Shown here one piece after another: positions 55,430 to 64,000 of a stretch of DNA of 64,000 nucleotides. The translations under genes and the position numbers were made by a program. Each line of letters begins with the position of its first letter. The stretch's first letter is position 1. The notes beneath the pieces were generated by a model, which did not search any database, was not told the origin of the DNA, and saw nothing but the letters and a program-made list of their open reading frames with translations. The stretch is from Polytrichum commune. Lineage: Eukaryota; Streptophyta; Polytrichopsida; Polytrichales; Polytrichaceae. The DNA is taken from positions 41,478,001 to 41,542,000 of the forward strand of contig OX485806.1 of assembly GCA_950295325.1 (NCBI GenBank). The letters are read 5' to 3'.

Positions 55430-57030
55430 GGAAACATGGGTATCAAAAATGCGGGTTATGATGGTGAGCCTGGGGTTTCCAAAAGGTTGTGAGGCTCAAA
55501 TTGGAAAAATGATCATGTGCAAATGGAGTTTGACCATACCATTGATTTTAATGGTAATGGTGGGCATGAGGGTGGATTCGGTGAGGAAAATGGAGGTGTC
55601 CTTTGAAAGGGCTCCCGCAAACCTCAAATAGTATTTGGGGCCTAGAATACCGAATGCACCCAAAACCTTGGAGGGTATTAATGTTGGATTGAAATTTCAA
55701 TTTGAGATGCTTCGAAGGTTCGGATGTTGAAATGAACTTGGTGCTAATGAGGCACCCGGGGCCTCTTAAGGCCTATGTGCGCTATTCAAACGCACAAATG
55801 AAGGATACACCTAAAACGGACGAGCTGTCTAAGAAATGCATCGTTTTAGGTGGGGTTTTAAAAGCGGGTGGTGGATGCCTTGTTTAAGTCCCCAAGGCTT
55901 CTTGAGGACATGGTGGGGATCATCAAGTTTGCAAGATCATTGAATCCGATGGTCCCGAAGAAAAGTTTGGCGGCGCATCACCACAAGTGGCTTTAGCCAA
56001 AGTTGGTCCCAAAGAAATGAGTGCAAATTGTTTGGTTCATTTTACTTAGGCAAAATATGTTGGTGCCGCTAACGGAATGTTGAAAGGTGGCTTTATGCTT
56101 CCAAAGCAAATCATACTTGTGCCACGGACGGAATGTTGGGAGGTGGGTTTGTCCTACCAAGGCAATTCATGTTCGTGCCGCGGACGGAGTGTGGGAATGT
56201 GGCTTTGTGCTACCAAGGCAAAACATGTTTGTTTTGTGGACAAACTATTAGAAATTGGTTTTGTGGCACCAAACCAATTTGTTCCGCGGACGAAATGTTT
56301 AAAGTTGGCTTTGCGGACCAAGCCAAGCCAAGTTGCCGAGGACCGAATGTAAGACGATGGCATTGTGGCCAAGGCTAGTAGCCTTAAGCCAAGGCCAAAT
56401 CTTTTGTACCTTGAGGCTCAATGAATGGGAGAAATGTCTCATGTGTTGACAAAGAGGCTACCACTCCTTCTTGAGCCCAAAATTCACAAGGGAGTTGGGG
56501 CTTGCCGATTGATAGAGAAAACAAGCCCACCAAGGTGCGGTTTGGAAAGGGCGAACCGCATGAGACAAAGGAGGTCGTGATGCATGTAACCTTTTGATGT
56601 GGGACATTAGATTTTTGTCAACATTTCACTCTATGTGAAATAAATGAGGTGCATGTCATTGGAAAGGTCACCTTCTTTGAAATTCACATGAGAGATGTGA
56701 GGTGCAAGCCGGTGTGCTTGCAGTGCATTATGATGTGTCATAATGGCAAAGAGATGAAGTTCAAATTGATAAGGACTCCTATGGTAGGAGGACCCAAGTT
56801 GAATTTGGTCTTAATGGACCAAATGAAAAATGGCCAACATAATAGTCGTGGTTCAATTGGAGCAACTCGATAGAACTTATGGGGAGGCTAGGAAAGATGG
56901 GCCTCCCCTAAACCACTTTGGTGGGATGTTGGGGAGATACAATGATGTATTCACCAATGTGTTGCCCAAAAATTACCGCCAAGAAATGAAAATAACTTTG
57001 CTCAACAAGATATTGAGTTCTAGAGGTATG
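55430..57030 (+). pseudogene. gag/protease region of element 1, decayed, with internal repeats
   Basis: Only short frames remain. 56050-56345 holds about five imperfect ~60-bp repeats, which encode variants of MLGGGFVLPRQFMFVPRTEC in the best frame. The segment 56649-56880 has VIGKVTFFEIHMRDVRCKP and KLNLVLMDQMK. No zinc knuckle or protease DSG/DTG motif could be identified, so assignment to gag rests on position between the primer site and RT. Confidence 0.5.
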
Positions 57031-58190
57031 TGGTGACAAAGGAAGTTGGTGACAAACATGAAGAATATCAAGGCCATCCAAAAGGAGAATTGGTCCTTGA
57101 CTCAAGAAAATGGCTTAGGTCATTTGTTGGCCTAGCCAACTACTACCACCACTTCATTCGAGGTTTTTCTAAGGTTGCTAGGACCTTAGTCAATTTGTTG
57201 AAAAAATGGCTATCCCAAGAGTGGGATGAGCCTTGTCACCAAGCCTTTGGGAAGCTCAAGAGCAAGTTCCCTTCACAAGATGTGGTTAAGTTTCCGGGTT
57301 TTCACAAGCATTTTGAGGTGCACATGGAGACGAAGGACTTTACCATTGGCGGATGTTGAGGCAAAATGGATGGCCATTGCATATAAGAGCATGAAGCTCG
57401 ATGGTTGTCCGACCTCGTCCAACTTGTGCAAGAAATGGCTATCCCAAGAGTGGGATGAGCCTTCCCACCAAGTCTTTGAGGAGCTTAAGACCAAGTTCTC
57501 TTCGCCGCCCGTGCTCAAGTTCGCGTAGCTTGACTATCCTTTTGAGGTCAATATGGGGGCGAGTAACTTTACCATTGGCAGATGCGATCCAAGATGGATG
57601 CCCATTGCATATGGGAGCATTAAGCTTAACGGTTGTCGAACCTTGTGCGACTTGTGAAAGAAAAGGCTATCCGAAGAGTGGGATGAGCCTTTTCACCAAG
57701 TCTTTGGGGAGCTTAAGAGCAAGTTCTCTTTGCCGCCCGTGCTCAAGTTCGTGGAGTTTGAGAAACCTTTTGAAGTGCATACGGGGGCGAGTGACTTTGC
57801 CAATGGTGGATTATGTGTAAGATGGATGGCCATTGCATATGGGAGCATGAAGCTCGATGGTTGTCAAAGAAGACAACCAACTCATGACAAAGAACTTCTT
57901 TGCCGTAGTGCATTGTTTGAAGATGTGGCGACACTATTTGGGGTCGCACAAAGCAAAAGTCTACATGGACAATGTGTCCTAAAAGTATTTTGACATACAA
58001 GCGCAAGTGAGCGCCAAGTCATTGCGGTGGCATGATAGTTTGGCGCTTATGAAGGTGGATTTGATCCACAAACCGGACCGTGGAAATGTGGTGCCGGATG
58101 CGCGAAGTAGACCGGAAGAGTTCCAAGCAATGAGAACCATCCAAACTTTGTGGCTAATGTGTGCCGGCGAAGGAAACTTGTGATGCAAGA
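57030..58190 (+). pseudogene. RT end/RNase H region of element 1 with a triplicated segment
   Basis: SFVGLANYYHHFIRGFSKVA (57115-57185) is the RT thumb/connection. WDEPCHQAFGKLKSKF and FEVHMETKDFTIGG start RNase H. A ~228-bp block beginning AAATGGCTATCCCAAGAG is present three times (about 57203, 57431, 57657, to about 57875), each with similar but separately mutated coding sequence. Further on, QPTHDKELLC is RNase H-like and DSLALMKVDLIHKPDRGNVV resembles the RNase H end (DxLSR region replaced). Element 2 has a single copy of the block. Confidence 0.7.
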
Positions 58191-58199
58191 TACGGGAGG

Positions 58200-59477
58200 G
58201 GTAAATTCACTACCCCAAAGCACAAAAGCTTTTAGGTGAGCTTCACAAGAGCAAGGTGCTCAAAGAGGTTAAGTTGGTGGACGGATTGTTCAAGTGCAAG
58301 CAAAGTTGGGTATATGTGCCACAAGGCAAGTTGAGGCTATCGGTTTTGAAGAAGGAATATGATAGCCACATTGCCGGCCTTAGAGGAGAAAGAAAAAACC
58401 GCCATAGAATGGTGTCTTGGAGGTACCATTGGCGGTGCATAAAGGAGGATATAGCCCACTTTGTGAAGGTTTGGATGAAGTGCCAAGTGAACCGAGCCTC
58501 TAACCAAAACTAAGGTGGTTTCTTGCAACCGTTGCCTATCCCGTTGGCGCCATGGCATGGTATGTGCATGGACTTGATCACAAGTTTGCCGGAGTCACAT
58601 GGGTATGATGCCATCTTGTTGATGGTAGAGTGGTTTGCCAAGTGGGCACACATGGTGCCGATTGTGGGAACCGCCACCGCGTTGGAGACCGCATAGCCTT
58701 TTCTCAAAGGATGGTTGAGGCACCACGGGTTGCCAAGACTGATTGTGTGGGATCAAGATCCAAAGTTCACAAGTGCATTTTCAATGCATTTCTCTAAGGA
58801 GGTCGGAATGAAACTAAGGTTTAGCATGACCTTGCATTCCCAAATGGATGGGGAAGCGGAGCGTATGAATGGAGTCTTGAAGCAATACTTGAGGAACTTG
58901 GTGGGGGCGGACCAAGGAAATTGGGCGGACTATGTGGGTCGAGCGGAGTGTAATTGCAATGTAGCCACGCACTTGGCTACCATGGGGTGGTCTTTCGTGG
59001 TGGCTTATGGAGTGGATGCGCTCCAACCTATTAACCTAGCTCTCGAGGAGGCACATTCAACACTAGAGTTCAACCAAGATGGTGAGGACTTGGCCAAGGA
59101 GCAAAAAAAAACAAATCTTGGAGATGACCAAGTTGTTGGTGGAGAAAGCCCGAAGGTGGTACGAAGTGCGAATCAATGCCGGAAGACGCAAAGTGGAGAA
59201 TGAGGTGGGCCAAAAGGTGTTGTTGAATGTGAACAACTTCACTTACCCGAAAGGCCTCACTCCAAAGTTTATGTCCAAAATTGGAGCTCCGTTTTCCATT
59301 GTGGAACAAGTGTTCAGGGACATATATAAGTTGGAATTACCGCCCAAGATCAAAGTGCATCCGACATTTCATGTCTTATTCCTAAAACCATTTAAGGACG
59401 ACACCTTGTGGCCCGATCACAAACAAGTGATTAGGCCACCTCCCCACCTTGTGGACGTCATTTGGAACATGAGGTAG
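58200..59477 (+). pseudogene. Integrase of element 1
   Basis: A degenerate zinc-binding region (EYDSHIAGL ... WRYHWRCIKEDIAHFVKVW, CQ) is followed by the core: MCMDLITSLPESHGYDAIL with the first Asp; a stop near 58694; LRHHGLPRLIVWDQDPKF with the second Asp; and HSQMDGEAERMNGVLKQYL with the Glu. Then NVNNFTYPKGLTPKF and KLELPPKIKVHPTFHVLFL, the C-terminal module, in another frame (to 59477). The three catalytic positions are conserved but the frame is broken at least twice. Confidence 0.78.
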
Positions 59478-60484
59478 GAGGGCATCCTCAAGTGTAGGAA
59501 GCCCAAGTAAAAATGAAAGAAAATGTACAAATGACTACTTGGAGAAATGGTGAGGATAGAATGAAGCCGTTTGGGTAGCAGCAAGAGACATGATGAACGC
59601 CAAGGAATTGGTGAAGCACTTTGAAGAAAGTAAGGCTAGACATTCCAATAAAATGAAGCGTAGGCATTGATGAGGACATCAATCTCCTTTAGTGGGGGAG
59701 AGACGCTAGTAGCACACTTAGCTTCGAGGCTAATTACTCCACAACATGAACTTGTTCTTTGGCTTGAGGGAATAAAGTCCAAACTTTAGTGGTGCAAAGA
59801 GAAAAGTATGAGATGAGGTCCTAGTCTTGTACTTGTGCTTGGTTAGTGGAAGAGGGGGAATAGACATGCCAAACTAGGTTGGGTAAGCCGAGTAATTGGG
59901 GGCCATGGCTTGGAGGGGCCTTGGATAAAACCAAGAAACTTCTTAGTTGTGGGCTTGTCCGGGCGGGGACAAGGTGATGGTGCGTGCTCATAAAAGTGCT
60001 ACCCGCGAGCTAACGAGAGTTGGCGCATGGGAGTCATGAACCCATGTCTCGAAAGAGCAAAGTGGGAACCGAGTCAGGCGGGACTTGGCATCACCCCCGT
60101 GCGATCGAGGCGTGGCTTAACAATGGAAAGCCATCTCGGAGTTGCAACCGAGACAACTTAGTGGAAGCGTTGAGGTCTCGCCTAGATGTGTCACGTTAGG
60201 CTAGTGGAGCCTAACGGGGGAGGCCCCAAAGGAGGGGCAACCCAAGTGAGTCCCAAAGTAGGTTGGTCTAGTATAGGTTAGGTCCTTGGATGAAAGATCC
60301 AAGGTCGCTAACGGACCACCTAGGAACGACACCTTTGGGACTATGCCAAATTTGAAGATGCATTGTGGGGGTCGCGCCCTAAGGTAAACACAATGCCGCA
60401 CCATAGAGGATGGCAACTTGAGAATTGGTGTGCCGACTACGAGTATAGTCGATGAGGGCATCGACTCCGTTTGGTGGGGGTGAG
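59478..60484 (+). other. 3' untranslated region and polypurine tract of element 1
   Basis: It is collinear (inverted) with 52296-53300 of element 2. There is no coding potential beyond shadow frames. GGTGGGGGTGAG at 60473-60484 abuts the 3' LTR. Confidence 0.65.
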
Positions 60485-61460
60485 TGTCGCGCACCTCTCC
60501 ATGAGGAGTGGCCGAAACACCATGGGCACAAGGGGGACCCCGGAGTGACACCCGGGACTTGTGGCGCCATTGGTGAGAGGGCCCAAGTGATCCTAGTGTG
60601 GATGAGGTCCCCGGGCGTTGGGAACGCCTCCCATCCACGAAGACTAGGAGGCACAAGGGTAGGGCCATGAGCTATGCGTAGCTCATGGCGTGGTGATTCT
60701 AGAATGCTCAAGAACACCTCAATCGGAGGTGTGAGCTAGGAGTTATGGCCATTTGAGTGGGGCGCTGTCCCGGGACAGCGCCCTGGTACAGCAGTGCCTG
60801 GGAGTGATTCCCGGGACTGCCAAGGTTCAAACAGGCATTACTTCCTCACCACTTGCCCGAATGGGGCAAGTGAGGAGTCCATCGGCATCTACGTGAAGCG
60901 TAGATGAAGATGGAGTGGTTGGTTGCTGGAATCAGACATCATACAAGGAAGTTATGATGGTCTGAAGCTGCAGGGGGGGTTCTAGGCCCAGCAGCTAAGG
61001 GAAAATGTCCACTTGGCCCCAACTCTTGGTAGAGAGACAAGAGGTTGGTTGACGGTGGGGTAGGGGCCCCGCGTAGAGTCCTAGAGGCTTATATGGGTGA
61101 GGTGGTGTGGCCTCACCCACCCGAGGCCGAACGGCAAGGCCTCCATGGGCTTTGGCCTATTGTGAGGCCATAGTTGCCTAGTATGCTTCGGGTTTTTGTA
61201 GTGTTGCTCCGGCAACGCGATGATCAACATAGGATTGGACTTCCATGGATGCAAGTCCACATTGGGGAAATGGGTTACCGATTAAGGGGTGAGTCCCGAA
61301 AGCAAAGTAGGAGGGTTGGTTCCCTCCTATGAACTATTGGTCCGGGGTTAGAGGAGCTAACCATTAGCATGGCGGTATGCGAAGGGTTAGCCACTCGTAA
61401 CCTTTGCTAGAATTGAAAATTGGCAAGATGGTCAAGGGGGGGCTAGCAAGGGTTGCGACA
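60485..61460 (+). repeat. 3' LTR of element 1
   Basis: It is the same length as the 5' LTR and nearly identical. Differences noticed are GGTAGGGCC for GCTAAGGCC, CATTACTTCC for CATAACTTCC, and GATGGAGTGG for GATGAAGTGG. Confidence 0.92.
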
Positions 61461-61465
61461 CCGGC

Positions 61466-63915
61466 AATAGGACTATCATATTCCTCCTTCAAAACCGATA
61501 GCCTCAACTTGCTTTGTGGCACATATACCCGACTTTGCTTGCACTTGAACAATCCGTCCACCAACTTAACCTCTTTGAGCACCTTGTTCTTGCCAAGCTC
61601 ACCTAAAAGCATTTGTGCTTTGGGGTAGTAAATTTACCCCTCCCATATCTTGCATCACAAGTTTCCTTCACCGGCACACATTAGCCACAAGGTTTGGATG
61701 GTTCTCATTGCTTGGAACTCTTCCGGTCTACTTTGCGCATCCGGCACCACATTTCCACGGTCCGGTTTGTGGATCAGATCCACCTTCATAAGCGCCAAGC
61801 TATCATGCCAACGCAATGACTTGGCGCTCACTTGCACTTGTATGTCAAAATACTTTTAGGACACATTGTCCTTGTAGACCTTTACTTTGTGCGACTCCAA
61901 CTAGTGTCGCCACATCTTCAAGCAATGCACTACCGCAAAGAAGTTCTTTGTCATGAGTTGGTTGTCTTCTTTGACAACCATCGAGCTTCATGCTCGCATA
62001 TGCAATGGTCATCCATCTTACATGACCAATCCACCATTGGCTAAGTCACTCACTCCCCAAAGGCTTGGTTGCAAGGCTCATCCCACTCTTCGGATAGCCA
62101 TTTTTTTCAACAAGTTGACTAAGGTCCTAGCAACCTTAGAAAAATCTCGAATGAAGTGGTTAATGTAGTTGGCTAGGCCATCCGATGAACTAAGTTTTTT
62201 TTTGAGTCAAGGGCCAATTCTCCTCTTGGATTGCCTTGACATTTTTCATGTTCGTCCACCAACTTCATTTGTCACCACATACCTCAAGAACTCAATATCT
62301 CATTGAGCGAAGTTGCTTTCCACTCCTTGGCGGTAACATTTTGAGCAACACATTGGTGAATACCTCCTTGTATCTCACCAACATCCCATTAAAGTGGTTT
62401 GGGGGAGGCCCATCTTTCCTAGCCTCCCCATACATTCCTTGGAGTTGTTCCAATTGAACCACGACCATTATGTTTTTTATTTTTCATTTGCTCCATTAAG
62501 ACCAAATTCAACTTGGGTCCTCCTACCATAGGAGTCCTTGTCAATTTGAACTTCAATTCTTTGCCATTTTGACACGTCATAATGCACCGCAAGCACACCG
62601 TCTTGCACCTCACATCTATCATGTGAGTTTCAAAGAAGGCGACCTTCACAATGACATGCATTTCATCTATTTCACATGATGTGAAATTTTGAAAAAAAAT
62701 CTAATGTTCCACATTGAAAGATTACATGCATCACAGCCTCCTTTGTCTCATGCGGTTCGCCCTTTCCAAACCGCACCTTGGTGGGCTTCACCACTCTACC
62801 AATCGGCAAGCCCCAACTCCCTTGTGAGCTTTGGGGTCATGAAAGAATGCCTTAACTCTTTGTCAACCCATGAGACAAGTCTCCCATTCATTTGAGCCTC
62901 AAGGTACAAAATACTTGGCCTCGGCTTAAGGCTACTAGCCTTGGCCACAAAGCCATCGTCCAACATTTGGTCCTCGGCAACTTGGCTTGGCTTGGTCCGC
63001 AAAGCCAACTTTAAACATTTCGTCCGCGGGAGAAATTGGTTTGGTGCCACAAAACCAATTTCTCATAGTTTGTCTGCAAAACAAACATGTTTTGCCTTGG
63101 TAGCACAAAGCCACCTTCCCACACTCCGTCCACGGCACGAACATGAATTGCCTTGGTAGGACAAATCCACCTCCCAACATTCTGTCCGCGGCACAAGTAT
63201 GATTTGCTTTGGAAGCATAAAGCCACCTTTCAACGTTCCGTCCGCGGCACCAACATGTTTTGCCTAAGTAAAATGGACCAAACAATTTGCACTCATTTCT
63301 TTGGGACCTACTTTGGCTAAAGCCACTTGTGGTGATGCACTGCCAAACTTCTCTTTGGGACCATCGGCTTCAATGCTCTTGCAAACTTGATGGTCCCCAC
63401 CATGTCCTCAAGAAGCCTTGGGGACTTAAACAAGGCATCCACCACCTGCTTTTAAAACCCCACCTAAAAGGATGCATTTCTTAGAAAGCTCGTCCGTTTT
63501 AGGTGTATCCTTCATTTGTGCGTTTGAATAGCGCACATAGGCCTTATGAGGCCCCGGGTGCCTCATTAGCACCAAATTCATTCCAACATCAATACCTTCC
63601 AAGCATTTCGAATTGGAATTTCAATCCAACATTAATGCCCTCCAAGGTTTTGGGTGCTTTCGGTATTCTAGGCCCCAAATGTTTTTTGAGGTTTGCGGGA
63701 GCCCTTTTCAAAGCACTCCTCCATTTTCCTTACCGAATCCACCCTCATGCCCACCATTGTCATTAGAACCAATGGTATGGTCAAATTCAACTTGCACATG
63801 ATCCTTGTTCCAATTTGAGCCTCACAACCTTTTGGAAACCCCGGGCTCACCGTCATAACCCGCATTTTTGATAGCCATGTTTCCCTCAAAGTGGGAGCTC
63901 AAAACTTGGAACCCT
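61466..63915 (-). pseudogene. gag to integrase-start part of element 2
   Basis: It matches element 1 inverted. From right to left: leader; gag-like region with ~60-bp repeats (63270-62955); VIVKVAFFETHMIDVRCKT (62661-62600); traces of the RT thumb near 62180; RNase H region (62050-61900); DSLALMKVDLIHKPDRGNV (61837-61740); and NKVLKEVKLVDGLFKCKQS (61600-61540). It then stops at the CCGGC target site of element 1. Frames are broken throughout. Confidence 0.7.
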
Positions 63916-63927
63916 GCTCTGATACCA
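63916..63927 (-). promoter_or_regulatory. Primer binding site of element 2
   Basis: GCTCTGATACCA on the plus strand, i.e. TGGTATCAGAGC on the minus strand, lies two bases inside the 5' LTR that begins at 63930 and leaves the window. Confidence 0.85.
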
Positions 63928-63929
63928 CG

Positions 63930-64000
63930 TGTCGCAACCCTTGCTAGCCCCCCTTGACAATCTTGCCAATTTTCAATTCTAGCAAAGGTTACGAGCACTA
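63930..64000 (-). repeat. 5' LTR of element 2, truncated by the window edge
   Basis: TGTCGCAACCCTTGCTAGCC onward matches the inner end of the other L976 LTRs. Confidence 0.85.

Larger units (their letters stand above)
54409..61460 (+). mobile_element. Complete L976-family Ty3/gypsy element (element 1), nested in element 2
   Basis: 5' LTR 54409-55384 and 3' LTR 60485-61460 are both 976 bp. TSD CCGGC lies at 54404-54408 and 61461-61465. Primer binding site 55387-55398 (TGGTATCAGAGC, initiator tRNA-Met) follows the 5' LTR, and purine-rich GGTGGGGGTGAG (60473-60484) precedes the 3' LTR. Length is 7052 bp. I count only about four substitutions between the LTRs by eye, so insertion was recent. The internal coding region is nevertheless broken throughout, so it must have moved with enzymes supplied by relatives. 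Confidence 0.92.
51321..64000 (-). mobile_element. Ty3/gypsy element of the L976 family (element 2), split by element 1 and cut by the window edge
   Basis: On the minus strand: 5' LTR from beyond 64000 to 63930, primer binding site 63927-63916, gag region with ~60-bp repeats (63270-62955), RT/RNase H traces (62250-61900), H2C2/integrase start near 61466. It then jumps across 54404-61465 to 54403: integrase 54066-53539, integrase C-terminus 53514-53308, 3' untranslated part, and the 3' LTR 52295-51321. Collinearity with element 1, which is complete and opposite in orientation, supports each part. Coding frames are heavily broken. Confidence 0.85.

Overview
The window is a repeat-dense piece of a eukaryotic nuclear genome. 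It has GT..AG introns, 5-bp target-site duplications (TSDs), hAT- and LTR-type mobile elements, higher-order satellites, and a primer binding site matching plant initiator tRNA-Met (TGGTATCAGAGC). A Ty3/gypsy polyprotein here carries a C5-cytosine DNA methyltransferase. That combination has been reported from dinoflagellates and charophyte algae (de Mendoza and colleagues, 2018). I infer a streptophyte with a large, TE-rich genome, probably charophyte-grade or another early-diverging green plant; the sequence does not fix the species. I see no intact housekeeping gene and no rRNA.

Layout. 716-3781: solo LTR of about 3 kb (TSD CTAAG). 3787-8000: non-coding, with small tandem repeats. 8010-15143: dead Ty3/gypsy element whose polyprotein reads gag, protease, C5 methyltransferase, RT, RNase H, integrase. 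16427-18309: minus-strand decayed gene of unknown family. 18748-19546: non-autonomous hAT element (8-bp TSD). 19568-29691: minus-strand, multi-exon, decayed gene with a ParB-like domain followed by an N4/N6-type (beta-order) DNA methyltransferase. One of its introns was hit by a 976-bp-family LTR (19887-25830), which was split by a 5-kb ORF-bearing element (20164-25125), which was itself hit by another solo LTR (20422-21396).

29715-36960: satellite of about 213-bp monomers with an 878-bp four-monomer higher-order repeat, invaded by two solo LTRs (30005-30977, TSD TATGT; 31328-34166, TSD CAAAC). 37318-38408: further tandem arrays. 38800-43440: short repeats without genes. 43441-50114: a degraded copy of the ORF-bearing family, split by a second copy in opposite orientation (45214-48902). 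51321-64000: a minus-strand Ty3/gypsy element with 976-bp LTRs, running off the right edge. It is split by a complete plus-strand copy of the same family (54409-61460, TSD CCGGC).

Almost every boundary of the nested elements could be fixed from TG..CA termini plus TSDs, so the insertion order is readable. The two most unusual contents are the methyltransferases: a C5 enzyme fused in frame into a retrotransposon polyprotein, and a ParB-like/amino-methyltransferase gene of a layout familiar from phages and bacteria but carrying spliceosomal introns. The third is the ORF-bearing mobile family with TGTGGG..CCCACA ends, 5-bp TSDs and no detectable LTR pair.
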